Assembly: GCF_000296815.2 (NCBI RefSeq)
Contig: NZ_CAIT01000006.1
Location: 1,866,777-1,930,776 of the forward strand
Direction of reading: 5' to 3'
DNA length: 64,000 nucleotides
Source: Fibrisoma limi BUZ 3
GTDB taxonomy: Bacteria; Bacteroidota; Bacteroidia; Cytophagales; Spirosomataceae
The notes below the pieces were generated by a model. The model was not told the DNA's origin, ran no database searches, and saw only the letters and a program-made list of their open reading frames with translations. This document shows positions 8,585 to 16,817 of the stretch, one piece after another. The translations under genes and the position numbers were made by a program. Position 1 is the first letter of the stretch; each line of letters opens with the position of its first letter.

Positions 8585-9391
8585 ATGCAATACGAAGCAA
8601 AATATATAACGGATGACATCAAACTTTCCTGCTATGAGGACAAGTTTTTCAAATCAGACATTCTGTTTGAGCACCACATGCTAATTTGGTTCATTTCGGG
8701 TGAGACAAAAATCGTTCAGGCTGATACCACTTCTATTTTTAAGGAAGGAGATATTTTCCTGATCCCAAGAAACCTGTTGGCTACTATCATCAATTACCCC
8801 AAGGATGGAAAGCCGCACAAAACAGTAGTCATGCATCTCTCTACAGCACGATTGAAGGATTTTTATGCCCATTTAGAAGTAAAGCCAAAGGCCCCGGAAT
8901 CACAAAAAATATATCACTTCAGCAACCATCCTTTATTGGCAAGTTGCCTGTCTTCCTTGATTCCGTATTTTGAGATGAAAGATCTGCCTGCAAATATTGC
9001 CTCGTTAAAAATTACAGAAGCCATAAGTATTCTGAGGGCAATCGATAAAAGCATCGACCATATACTGGCTCATTTTCATGAACCGGGAAAAATTGACCTG
9101 GTTGATTTTATGCAGCGCAATTTTATGTTCAATTTGCCGATGGAAAAATTAGGCTATTTAACGGGTCGGAGTTTGTCGACCTTTAACCGGGATTTCAGGA
9201 AAATTTTCAATGTAACGCCCCAGAAATGGCTGACCGATAAACGGCTCGAACTGGCTTATTATCAACTAGCGGAAAAGAAGAAAAGACCCACAGAGGTATA
9301 TCTCGAAGTAGGATTTGAAGATCTTTCTCATTTTTCTTTTGCCTTTAAAAAGAAGTATGGGATTGCTCCCACTCAGTTACTATCTCTATAG
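8585..9391 (+). CDS. AraC-family transcriptional regulator
   Basis: 268 residues. The N-terminal domain is of the type that senses a ligand through a short beta-barrel (LIWFISGETKIV, EGDIFLIPRN). The C-terminal part carries the AraC double helix-turn-helix (LGYLTGRSLSTFNRDFRK and VGFEDLSHFSFAFKKKYG). In Bacteroidota this type is often found beside SDR genes, and here it follows two of them with a 158-base gap and no clear terminator. It is the likely regulator of the SDR pair. The 5' leader is AT-rich. Confidence 0.9.
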   Translation: MQYEAKYITDDIKLSCYEDKFFKSDILFEHHMLIWFISGETKIVQADTTSIFKEGDIFLIPRNLLATIINYPKDGKPHKTVVMHLSTARLKDFYAHLEVKPKAPESQKIYHFSNHPLLASCLSSLIPYFEMKDLPANIASLKITEAISILRAIDKSIDHILAHFHEPGKIDLVDFMQRNFMFNLPMEKLGYLTGRSLSTFNRDFRKIFNVTPQKWLTDKRLELAYYQLAEKKKRPTEVYLEVGFEDLSHFSFAFKKKYGIAPTQLLSL

Positions 9392-9687
9392 CGAACGAAC
9401 CGAGGCTCAGCTAAGAGTCAACATTTTTCCGGAGGACGATACCGTAAAGACTAAGCGTCCAGTAAAACGCTCCCATATTAGACGAAGGACATTTCAACTA
9501 GCTGCTGTATGTTAACAGGCTTCTTGTCGAGATAGGTATCAGCTAATTACTAGTTCAATCAAGCAGCCAAGAAATGTCGTATTTCTACAATCTCCCTAAT
9601 TGGGGCATCGATAATTTTGCTAGTAATGACTTTACCTGACAAGCTTATCTTAATAACTGTGTTTCAACACTACTTGTCAATTTCAAT
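9392..9687. other. 296-base gap with one repeat copy
   Basis: It contains repeat copy B (9456-9493), about 65 bases after the AraC stop. No promoter with a full consensus and no small gene can be supported. Confidence 0.5.
9456..9493 (+). repeat. Dispersed pseudoknot-like repeat, copy B (degenerate)
   Basis: The stem arms are CGTC (9456-9459) and GACG (9481-9484), the loop holds AAAACGCTCCC, and AAGG follows. The last part, which forms the second helix in the other copies, is decayed (CATTT instead of CGTTC). It lies 65 bases downstream of the AraC stop on the same strand. Confidence 0.5.
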
Positions 9688-10872
9688 ATGGACAACAAAC
9701 GAGTGTTTCTAAGCGTGTGGGCGCTCCTCTCCACGTTGGGATGTTTCGGGCAAAGCAACCAGCCTTATACAGCCTCTTTTATAGGACGAATGGGCGTGGA
9801 TACGGTTTTAGTGGAAACCTACACCATGATCAATAATCACCTCTACGGTAAAGCGTTTATCCGCGTTCCCGAAGATTACATCGGCGAGTTCAGCATTCAC
9901 TTTTACCCCGATGGCAGCATCCGTGAATTCAATATAAACGCCATGAACCCGCTCAACAGCTCACTTCCCTTTGCGGCAAAATCGGGTGCTTTTGAATATC
10001 GATTAAATATGAACTGCCGGAACGATACCTGCACCTACTATAATTCGGAAGCTGGCACAAATGTGGAGAAGTTGTTCCGCCACCCAGCCCCAAAAATGGA
10101 TTTTGTCGGCGGTTGGGTTCCCTTGATCTCTCTCATGGAATGGCAATGCCGACGCCTGGCGAGGTCTGGGTCGCAGGCACTCCCCTTAAAAATGATCAAT
10201 CATAACATCGGCGTCTACGACATAGGAGTTCGTTACCAGACCAAAGACAAAATTATATTTGGTGGCCCCTTTTTGGAATACACCGCTATTAGCGTGACCC
10301 AGGAGGGCCGAATAGAAAGCATGGATGGTATAGGAACACCCTGGAATTATTATGTAACAAAACACCAGCCAATTGACATCGATGCGGTTGCCAAACGAAT
10401 GAGCAAAACACCGGGCATTGGCATTCCCTCGCCAACTGAATCGCTACAGGCCAGCATCCAGCAGTCAACCATTGCACTGACCTACGGGCGACCCTTTAAG
10501 CGAGGCAGACCGATTTTTGGGGGCGTGGTTCCCTACGATTCCTTATGGCGGACCGGCGCCAATGGTCCCACAACGATCACCTTTGAAAACGACATCAAAA
10601 TAGGGGAAAAGGTACTTCCCAAAGGCGTCTATAGTATTTATACCATTCCCAAAGTAAAGGAATGGACACTCATTTTTAGCACTGATCTTAAAAATTGGCC
10701 CACCGACCCTGACCGGACGAAAGAACTTATAAGGGTCAGTATGCCCATCCAAAAATCAACCGATATAAAGCAGCAGTTTACCATTGAGCTGAAGGAAATA
10801 AAAAAAGGAGGGCAACTTAGGTTGCTGTGGGATGATGTGGTTGCCACAGCGGATTTTGACATTTTGAGGTAA
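9688..10872 (+). CDS. Exported DUF2911-domain protein
   Basis: 394 residues with an N-terminal signal peptide (residues about 1-22, ending CFGQ). Residues 265-390 match DUF2911, a family common in Bacteroidota, with the block LTYGRPFKRGRPIFGG, WRTGANGPTTITF and GVYSIYTIPK. The N-terminal 250 residues look like a separate all-beta domain of unknown role. The biochemical function of DUF2911 is not established. It is a stand-alone gene in the AT-richer block, with repeat copies on both sides (B upstream, C downstream). Confidence 0.85.
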   Translation: MDNKRVFLSVWALLSTLGCFGQSNQPYTASFIGRMGVDTVLVETYTMINNHLYGKAFIRVPEDYIGEFSIHFYPDGSIREFNINAMNPLNSSLPFAAKSGAFEYRLNMNCRNDTCTYYNSEAGTNVEKLFRHPAPKMDFVGGWVPLISLMEWQCRRLARSGSQALPLKMINHNIGVYDIGVRYQTKDKIIFGGPFLEYTAISVTQEGRIESMDGIGTPWNYYVTKHQPIDIDAVAKRMSKTPGIGIPSPTESLQASIQQSTIALTYGRPFKRGRPIFGGVVPYDSLWRTGANGPTTITFENDIKIGEKVLPKGVYSIYTIPKVKEWTLIFSTDLKNWPTDPDRTKELIRVSMPIQKSTDIKQQFTIELKEIKKGGQLRLLWDDVVATADFDILR

Positions 10873-11192
10873 TACAAAAGTTACCACTTTTACTACGTAC
10901 TGTCTAGAATTAGGTTATGAAGTAGGGAGGATTAATTCCTCTTAGTCATAGTTCCGTAAGAGATCATTTGCTCAATCTCAACAAACGCTCCCAATTGAGA
11001 CTGAGGGCGTTCCTTCATCTGCTTCTTGAATGAACACTTTTCGTGGTCGAAAGCGGCCAGAAAGAGGAGAGGAGACGAAACGGTACGGTAATCAACAGGT
11101 TATCACATAACAAAAATGACCCCTACCGAAAGCCGGAAATTGGTTACAAGATAGGCAAACGGTCAAATACAGGGTTCTTATTTTGTCAACAC
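10873..11192. other. 320-base gap with repeat copy C
   Basis: Between the DUF2911 stop and the converging kinase remnant. It contains repeat copy C (10976-11011); beyond that I see no gene and no T-tailed terminator. Confidence 0.5.
10976..11011 (+). repeat. Dispersed pseudoknot-like repeat, copy C (best-formed)
   Basis: Stem arms TCTCAA (10976-10981) and TTGAGA (10995-11000) differ in sequence from copy A yet remain fully complementary. Loop segment AACGC-T-CC (10984-10991) pairs with GGGCGTT (11005-11011) outside the stem through a bulged T. It lies about 104 bases after the DUF2911 stop. Confidence 0.6.
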
Positions 11193-11858
11193 TTAGGTAA
11201 TAACTGGCCGCTTAAAGCGGAGTTTAACCAACGTGCCATTCTGGTTTTCGTAGGTAAGCGTGCCTTCAAGCTGGCGGGTAAGCAGCTCCACTAACTGGGT
11301 GCCGAAGCCCGTTTCATTGACGGCTTCCACAGGCTGTTTACCGATCCCATTGTCAGCTACCATCAACAGCAATGAATCGTCGTCCATCCGCGTCAAGCTG
11401 ATACGAATGGTGCCGTTGTCCCTACCGACAAATGCGTATTTAAGCGAGTTTGTTATTAACTCATTCGTTATGAGCCCTACGGAAACCGCCGTGTCAATAT
11501 CCAGTACTAGCTCGGGCATCGGACATTCGATGGTGATGCGACTGGCTGCATCAAACGAATTGAGAATGTTTTCGCCCAGATTATTAAAATAATCGCGCAT
11601 CTCAATCGCCCCTAACTGCTTGCCTTGGTACAGTTTCTGGTGAATGATGCCCATACTCTGCACCCGGTTCTGACTGGCCTGTATGGCTTCCTGTACGTTT
11701 GGGTCGGTGACTTTAGCTGACTGTAACGCCAGTAAACTCGACACCACTTCCAGATTATTCTTGACCCGATGATGAATCTCTTTCAGCAGGAGTTCGTTCT
11801 GGGCGTTTTTCTGAGCAATCTCGTCGCGCTGTTGTTTAATGACTACAGCTTCCTGCAG
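11193..11858 (-). pseudogene. Histidine kinase remnant (HisKA_2 + HATPase), 5' end lost
   Basis: 222 codons remain. The phosphoacceptor region reads LKEIHHRVKNNL, typical of the HisKA_2/HWE-like class, and is followed by the N box NELITNSLKYAF, G1 DNGIGK and G2 GFGTQLVELL. Coding similarity continues upstream past the first possible start (11747) until CTGCAG at 11853-11858, where it breaks into a serine-recombinase sequence on the other strand. The sensor half, start codon and promoter are gone, so this is almost certainly a dead fragment. An in-frame start at 11747 would drop the phosphoacceptor His. Confidence 0.8.
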
Positions 11859-11859
11859 G

Positions 11860-12024
11860 GGCCGTCCGAAAGGTCTTACTACAGAAACTCAAGCAAAAGC
11901 ACGGGCGGTTAAGACCATGTATGCCCTGAAGACGCATACGATCTTAGAGATTGGTCAGTTGTTTCATATAAGCCGAGCGACGGTTTATCGATACTTAGCC
12001 TGGCAGGAGCAAACTAACGGTTGA
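11860..12024 (+). pseudogene. C-terminal helix-turn-helix remnant of a serine recombinase
   Basis: About 55 codons match the DNA-binding tail of Hin/resolvase-type serine recombinases: GRPKGLTTETQAKARAV, then ILEIGQLFHISRATVYRYL, the HTH of HTH_7 proteins. The catalytic domain (about 140 residues) is missing, replaced at its 5' side by the kinase remnant in opposite orientation. An ATG at 11839 lies within kinase-derived sequence and is fortuitous. The piece records a past recombination event. Confidence 0.75.
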
Positions 12025-12171
12025 CTGATGCATGACACTGCTTCATAAATCGGGGCTTTTTAAGATATGGTAAGCTAGCGGTACCTTACAAGATTATTGA
12101 TGTGGTGAAATCAACTGGCTATTTAGCCAATCATCGCTTATATTCACAAACCTAAACCATTGATCATCAGG

Positions 12172-12711
12172 ATGGCTACTAAAGGGCAAATCTTGGATAT
12201 GACTCCTGTCGGTATGAAGTTTACCGTCTTACAAGCCAGTGCCGACACCTTGGGCAAGTCTTTAGACCTCCACTGGGAGTTATTGCCGGGTTGTAATATG
12301 AAGGACCCCTTAGTGCATGCTCACCCCGACGCCATTGAAACCTATGAGGTGCTGGAGGGTGATATGGAATTCTATATCCATGATCGGTGGATTGCCGCCA
12401 GAGAGGGGGATCAACTCTCGGTTCCCAAGGGGGTCACCCACTGTTTTCGTAACCCGACCGATAAGATGGTACGCGTCTTGAACACCCATCAGCCAGCCTT
12501 GAAGATGGAGAACTATTTTGAGGATGTCTGTAAAGTACTTGACAAGCTGACCGACCAGCGTCGAAACCGTTTTCGGATGAATCTACGAACGATGCTATAT
12601 ATGAGTGTACTGATGAATAACTATCGAGCCGAAATCATTGCTAAAAATCCGCCAGATGGGGCCATCAAAGCGCTGGGTTGGGTAGCCAAGCTTTTGGGAA
12701 TACGGTATTAA
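12172..12711 (+). CDS. Cupin-domain protein of unknown function
   Basis: 179 residues from the ATG (a TTG four codons earlier is less likely). Residues 40-105 form a single cupin barrel: metal-ligand candidates in HAHPDAIETYEVLEG and PKGVTHCFRN fit cupin motifs 1 and 2. The C-terminal 70 residues are helical and basic, with no family I recognise. The enzyme activity is unknown. It stands alone, followed by repeat copy D 72 bases after its stop. Confidence 0.8.
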   Translation: MATKGQILDMTPVGMKFTVLQASADTLGKSLDLHWELLPGCNMKDPLVHAHPDAIETYEVLEGDMEFYIHDRWIAAREGDQLSVPKGVTHCFRNPTDKMVRVLNTHQPALKMENYFEDVCKVLDKLTDQRRNRFRMNLRTMLYMSVLMNNYRAEIIAKNPPDGAIKALGWVAKLLGIRY

Positions 12712-12782
12712 AGGGCTGAGTAATCACCGTCCTTCGTAGACTCTGTCAGGGCAGTGCTAAGCTCAGCAACTAAAAACTACAT

Positions 12783-12821
12783 CGTCTCCTGAAACGCTCC
12801 TCCTAAAGACAAAGAAGCGTT
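12783..12821 (+). repeat. Dispersed pseudoknot-like repeat, copy D
   Basis: Closest to copy A (both start CGTCTCCT-AAACGCTCC). The first stem is reduced to GTCT (12784-12787) with AGAC (12807-12810). The second helix is perfect, AACGCT (12793-12798) with AGCGTT (12816-12821). It lies in the same orientation as A, about 8.2 kb away, near the right end of the AT-richer block. Confidence 0.6.
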
Positions 12822-12884
12822 CTTGTATCAGTAGCTTAACTACGCGTTTGGCGAGATAGTCCTTTGGTGATAAATAGGACGTAT

Positions 12885-12914
12885 AATGGCCGGACGCTTA
12901 ACTGTCCGGCCATT
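12885..12914 (-). terminator. Hairpin after the SDR gene
   Basis: AATGGCCGGAC (12885-12895) and GTCCGGCCATT (12904-12914) form a perfect 11-bp stem with an 8-base loop, 17 bases beyond the minus-strand SDR stop. There is no long T tract on either side. Confidence 0.6.
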
Positions 12915-12931
12915 TATAGGCAAAAAACCAA

Positions 12932-13675
12932 TTACTTGAGCATATACTGAATTGACCCTCCGTCAACAGCAATATTAGCCCCATTCACGTAGCTGGCATC
13001 CGCAGAAGCCAGAAATAAAACGGTATTGGCAACCTCTTCCGCATCTCCCAGTCGTTGAAGGGCACTTCTCGTAGCCAGGTAGGCTTGCGTTTCAGCGGTG
13101 GCCAGAGAAAGCAGACCCGGCGTTTGAATCGGGCCAGGGCTGACGATATTTACCCGGATCTTTCGTTCTGCCAACTCATTGACGGCAATATCGGCGATCT
13201 TGTTCAAAGCAGCTTTGGTGGCCGAGTACACGCTGCTTGCTGTACCCGCGGCACTCACCACGCCAGATGAGGTAAAGATCACGGAAGCCCCATCCGCTAA
13301 GTGCGGGATGAGCTTTTGAAGCGTAAAGAAGTGCCCTTTGACATTGGTATTGAACTGCGCATCGAAATCCGCTTCTGTAACATATTGAATCGGGGTATAG
13401 ACCCCAATAGCGGCATTGAGGTAGAGCACGTCGACGGACTTACCGCTTTGTGCTACCACTTTTTCCAGGGCCATAATTCCGGCCATGTTTGAGGTGTCGG
13501 CGACCAGCGTTTGTAAGTTCGAGCTATTAATTTCATCGGCTGCTTTTCGCAGACTTTCTGCATTTCTGCCCGTAATCAAAACAGTGGCCCCGTGCTGAAT
13601 AAATGCTTTTGCTGTCGCAAAGCCGATTCCCTGACTTCCACCGGTTATAATTACATGCTTATTGTTGAAATCCAT
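12932..13675 (-). CDS. SDR-family oxidoreductase paired with HxlR regulator
   Basis: 247 residues. It has TGGSQGIG (residues 11-18), a catalytic Ser in FTSSGVV, the YSATK motif and a GANIAVDGG C-terminus, which together give a complete classical SDR. It is divergent from an HxlR-type regulator with a 92-base shared control region containing two palindromic boxes. HxlR regulators often control the oxidoreductase beside them in response to aldehydes or quinones; that link is inferred. The substrate is unknown. Confidence 0.93.
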   Translation of the reverse strand: MDFNNKHVIITGGSQGIGFATAKAFIQHGATVLITGRNAESLRKAADEINSSNLQTLVADTSNMAGIMALEKVVAQSGKSVDVLYLNAAIGVYTPIQYVTEADFDAQFNTNVKGHFFTLQKLIPHLADGASVIFTSSGVVSAAGTASSVYSATKAALNKIADIAVNELAERKIRVNIVSPGPIQTPGLLSLATAETQAYLATRSALQRLGDAEEVANTVLFLASADASYVNGANIAVDGGSIQYMLK

Positions 13676-13716
13676 CGTTTGGTTTTTATTGAATACATCG
13701 GAGGAACATTTACTTT

Positions 13717-13765
13717 GGTAACTAAGTTACCAGAAGTAACGGTGTATTTACGGTAACTAAGTAAC
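13717..13765. promoter_or_regulatory. Twin palindromic operator for the HxlR regulator
   Basis: GGTAACTAAGTTACC (13717-13731) is a near-perfect 15-base palindrome. A second related box, GGTAACTAAGTAAC (13752-13765), starts 35 bases further and ends two bases before the regulator's ATG. Two similar symmetric boxes in the divergent gap fit a dimeric winged-helix regulator controlling itself and the SDR gene. Confidence 0.6.
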
Positions 13766-13767
13766 TG

Positions 13768-14106
13768 ATGGCTGAACAAGTATGTCACAAAGCAGACATC
13801 ATGGCGATCCACGACGCTATGGATGTGTTGAATGGGAAATGGAAGATTTCCATCCTGTCAACAATGTGTTATTATAACAGGCGAAGATTTTCCGACATAT
13901 CGACCGATTTAGCGGGTATTTCCAACAAGCAGTTAAGCAAAGAGCTTAAAGAATTGGAACAGAATAAACTCATCGAACGAACCGTCCTGGCTACGCAGCC
14001 TGTGACAGTCGAGTATAGTTTGACCGAGTATGGCTGGACATTACAAGGCATCATTGATGATCTAGCGAAATGGGGATCAACCCATCGCAAGGTAATTATG
14101 GGGTGA
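13768..14106 (+). CDS. HxlR-family winged-helix transcriptional regulator
   Basis: 112 residues, the usual size. The HxlR signature is clear: DVLNGKWKISILSTM, RRFSDISTDLAGISNKQLSKELKELE and the winged region VEYSLTEYGWTL. A Cys at residue 6 near the N-terminus is frequent in redox- or aldehyde-sensing members, but sensing here is not proven. It is divergent to the SDR gene and its own start is overlapped by an operator-like box. Confidence 0.93.
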   Translation: MAEQVCHKADIMAIHDAMDVLNGKWKISILSTMCYYNRRRFSDISTDLAGISNKQLSKELKELEQNKLIERTVLATQPVTVEYSLTEYGWTLQGIIDDLAKWGSTHRKVIMG

Positions 14107-14113
14107 CCGGTAA

Positions 14114-14161
14114 GCCCCCATGGACCATCTTGACTTGTTGTCAGGATAGCACCACGGGGGC
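14114..14161. terminator. Imperfect hairpin between convergent genes
   Basis: GCCCCCATGG (14114-14123) and CCACGGGGGC (14152-14161) pair with one mismatch across a 28-base loop, between the HxlR gene and the M48 peptidase gene. It is likely a shared terminator without a T tract. Confidence 0.4.
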
Positions 14162-14181
14162 GTTCTGGTATCACAAGCGTT

Positions 14182-14943
14182 TTATCGTATCAACCCGTCT
14201 TTGCGGGCACGGGCCCGAATCCGGTCGGCGCGGGCTTTGCTGTCGGGGTGAGTCGAGACGAATTGCGTCAGTCGGCCACTACCCCCGCCCTGTTTCGCCA
14301 GCTTCTCGAACGACGTAGCCAGGGCCAGTACGTTATACCCATTTTTTCGCAGGAAGGTATAGCTGTAATCATCGGCTTCAGTTTCCTGCCGACGGCTGAA
14401 CGAAGCGCCCAGCAGGTAATCGGCTACACCCCCGATCTGCGACCGCGACAACCGACCGATCACCCCGGAATTGGAAGCCGCCAGATTGCGTACGGCTGAG
14501 CGCCGGAGCGCACTTTTCATCGCATCGTGCGAGTCTTTATTGACCACATGACCAATTTCGTGCCCAATGATGGCCAGAATTTCGCTGTCGGTCATGATGT
14601 CCATCAATCCCTTGAATACCCGTACACTACCGTCGGCGGTGGCGAAGGCGTTTACCTGAGGGACTTTATACACCTTGTAATTGATAGGTAATCCAGCTAC
14701 CGTGCGATGCCGCTGCACAATTCGGTTCAGCCGGAGTGTATAGGGATCATTTGGGCCAGCCACCGGGTTCTGCGCATCCATCTGCTGCACGGCCTGTCGT
14801 GAATAAGCCGCTACCTGCGCGTTGGTCAGCGTAGCTGAGTTCAGGGCGTCCAGCCCAGCCTGGATGAGACTGGGGTCGATCTGCGCCAGCGATAATGTTG
14901 GTACTGACGTCAGCAGAAACAATATGATTGCTATGCGTTTCAT
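14182..14943 (-). CDS. Exported M48-family metallopeptidase
   Basis: 253 residues from the ATG at 14943, chosen because it opens a clean signal peptide (MKRIAIILFLLTS, cleavage near SLAQ); the frame stays open for 89 codons upstream without coding character. Zinc site: HEIGH at 128-132, with a third ligand probably Glu187 in RRQETEAD. It resembles the BepA/LoiP-type periplasmic M48 peptidases that act in outer-membrane protein quality control, here without TPR repeats. It is divergent from a lipoprotein gene with 265 bases between starts. Confidence 0.92.
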   Translation of the reverse strand: MKRIAIILFLLTSVPTLSLAQIDPSLIQAGLDALNSATLTNAQVAAYSRQAVQQMDAQNPVAGPNDPYTLRLNRIVQRHRTVAGLPINYKVYKVPQVNAFATADGSVRVFKGLMDIMTDSEILAIIGHEIGHVVNKDSHDAMKSALRRSAVRNLAASNSGVIGRLSRSQIGGVADYLLGASFSRRQETEADDYSYTFLRKNGYNVLALATSFEKLAKQGGGSGRLTQFVSTHPDSKARADRIRARARKDGLIR

Positions 14944-14968
14944 AGGTCGAGTCTTTTGTTGAACATGC

Positions 14969-14990
14969 ACATTCGTTCCTACGCGAATGT
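14969..14990. promoter_or_regulatory. Inverted repeat upstream of the M48 gene
   Basis: ACATTCG (14969-14975) and CGAATGT (14984-14990) with an 8-base spacer, 26 bases before the M48 start. It has the size and symmetry of a dimeric-regulator site; no regulator is identified. Confidence 0.35.
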
Positions 14991-15208
14991 ATGTCTTTGA
15001 TTCGCTAACCAGACAAACGTTTAATCGGTTTATTGGCTCGAGCCAGTAGCCCAGCCGAAATCGGGCTGTGTCATCCGGCAGCCTCACCGCTTCGTCATAC
15101 TCGTATGTCAATTCATTCAGGTTTTTGATCATTTCACAGGGGTTGTCCTGGGCCGGTGCATGGGTTACCCCCAACTTTGAGCCAGCTAACACACAACAAA
15201 TACGGCTC

Positions 15209-16735
15209 ATGCAACTAACTTTTTCCTCTTCTCCGGCCCTGCGTGGTCAACGGACCCTGGCCTTAACCAAACAGATTTTTGTTTTTCTGCTTTCAGCTAC
15301 GTTCCTCGTAACGGGCTGTAAGAAAGACCCCGAAGTCGAACCAACCCCCACCAACTCACTGACGGCAGCAGCCGGCCCTGATCAAAACGTACAAGTGGGG
15401 CAGGTTGTTACGCTCGACGGCAGCGCATCGACCGACAGCAAAGGCGCTCCGCTTTCGTTTCAGTGGGCCATCACCCGCAAACCGGCAAAAAGTACGGTAT
15501 CACTGAGCAGCCCGGCTACGGCCAAGCCAACTTTCACGCCCGACGAAACCGGCGAATACGAGCTGGAACTGACCGTTTCGAACGCCAACGGACGTAGCAC
15601 TGACAAGGTTCTGGTAGCGGCTTCGGTTGCGCAGCCGCTGGCGTTGACCTCGAACATTACGGTTAAAACGGTCTTGAACGACCGCGTGGCCAACCCCGAC
15701 CTGCCCGACTACATCGTTACCAAGAGCATCGTCCTGACATCGGAGCTGACCATTAATCCGGGCGTAGTGATAGCCTTCGAGCGCGATACCCGGTTCGACA
15801 TCAACGACGGTGGGGTGATCATCGCCAAGGGTGAAGCCGGTAAGAAAATCCGCTTCGTAGGGGTTGAAAAAAACAAAGGCTACTGGGTTGGTATCATGGT
15901 CTATTCGGGCAGCAATGCCAACGTATTCGAGCACATCGACGTATTGCACGCCGGCAGCCGTGTTATGTTGAGTGGTGTGAAAGCCAGTATGGCCCTGTTC
16001 GGTGGCGGCAAAGCGCAGATTGGCCTGAAAAACAGCTTGTTCTCCGATAACGACGGCTACGGTCTGTACGTACAGGATGGCGCAATCCTTCGCGAATTTT
16101 CGTCAAACTCGTTCCGCAACAACACCGACGCGGGTATTCTGCTGGATGCGGCCAACGTAGCAAAACTGGATGCAGCGTCATCATTCACCGGGGGCAACGG
16201 TCGTAACGTCGTGGAGGTATTCGGGTCAGCCATCCGGAAAGGGAACGTGGATGAGATCGTCTGGACCAACTTTACCGACAACTCACCGTACCGCATCACG
16301 GCCGACCTGGCGGTCAGCAACGGCTGGAAACTGAACCCGGGCGTAACGATTGAGATGGGCCGCGATGCCGCCATCCGCATCAGCGACGACGCCTATCTGT
16401 CGGCCAAAGGCACACCGACGCAGAAAATTACCATCACGGGGGCTACCCGTACACCGGGTTACTGGCGGGGACTGATCTGCTACACAACCAGTACGCAGAA
16501 CGTAATCGAAAATGCTGAAATCAGCTACGGCGGCAGCAACGCCATCGTATCGGGCAAGAAAACGAACATTGCTGTATACGGCGCTAAGGCTACCATGACC
16601 ATCAAGAACACGAAAATCAGTGGCAGCGCCGGTCACGGTATCTATGTCGGCTACAACTGCATCCTGAACAACGACGCATCGACGGTCAATACGTTCGAAT
16701 CCAACGCTCAGGCTAACATTCAGATCGACAAATAG
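15209..16735 (+). CDS. Lipoprotein with PKD-like domain and two right-handed beta-helix halves
   Basis: 508 residues from the ATG at 15209, chosen for its lipoprotein signal ending in LVTGC. After a Pro/Thr linker, residues 60-145 resemble a PKD/REJ domain (VTLDGSASTDSKG, FTPDETGEYELELTV). The rest is a duplicated unit: each half has a NPGV..IE/AFERD-like entry, a GYW.G step and a SL/KISD-GYGLYV/GHGIYV beta-helix segment, as in parallel beta-helix proteins. It is probably surface-exposed, with a carbohydrate-binding or structural role; no catalytic residues are recognisable. The gene is followed by a strong hairpin shared with the convergent YceI gene. Confidence 0.85.
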   Translation: MQLTFSSSPALRGQRTLALTKQIFVFLLSATFLVTGCKKDPEVEPTPTNSLTAAAGPDQNVQVGQVVTLDGSASTDSKGAPLSFQWAITRKPAKSTVSLSSPATAKPTFTPDETGEYELELTVSNANGRSTDKVLVAASVAQPLALTSNITVKTVLNDRVANPDLPDYIVTKSIVLTSELTINPGVVIAFERDTRFDINDGGVIIAKGEAGKKIRFVGVEKNKGYWVGIMVYSGSNANVFEHIDVLHAGSRVMLSGVKASMALFGGGKAQIGLKNSLFSDNDGYGLYVQDGAILREFSSNSFRNNTDAGILLDAANVAKLDAASSFTGGNGRNVVEVFGSAIRKGNVDEIVWTNFTDNSPYRITADLAVSNGWKLNPGVTIEMGRDAAIRISDDAYLSAKGTPTQKITITGATRTPGYWRGLICYTTSTQNVIENAEISYGGSNAIVSGKKTNIAVYGAKATMTIKNTKISGSAGHGIYVGYNCILNNDASTVNTFESNAQANIQIDK

Positions 16736-16765
16736 GCGTATTGATTCAGACGGCTAAGGACAAAT

Positions 16766-16801
16766 ACCCAGAAAGGCGCCAGTGATGGCGCCTTTCTGGG
16801 T
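16766..16801. terminator. Bidirectional terminator hairpin
   Basis: A perfect 15-bp stem, ACCCAGAAAGGCGCC (16766-16780) with GGCGCCTTTCTGGGT (16787-16801) and a six-base loop, between the convergent beta-helix lipoprotein and YceI genes. Confidence 0.8.
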
Positions 16802-16817
16802 TAATACGGCATATCGG

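Noticed and set aside
4583-12821. Repeat copies A-D as integron attC sites.
   Set aside because: They are about 40 bases, shorter than attC, lack the RYYYAAC/GTTRRRY core, and no integrase is present; only a cassette-like spacing remains suggestive.
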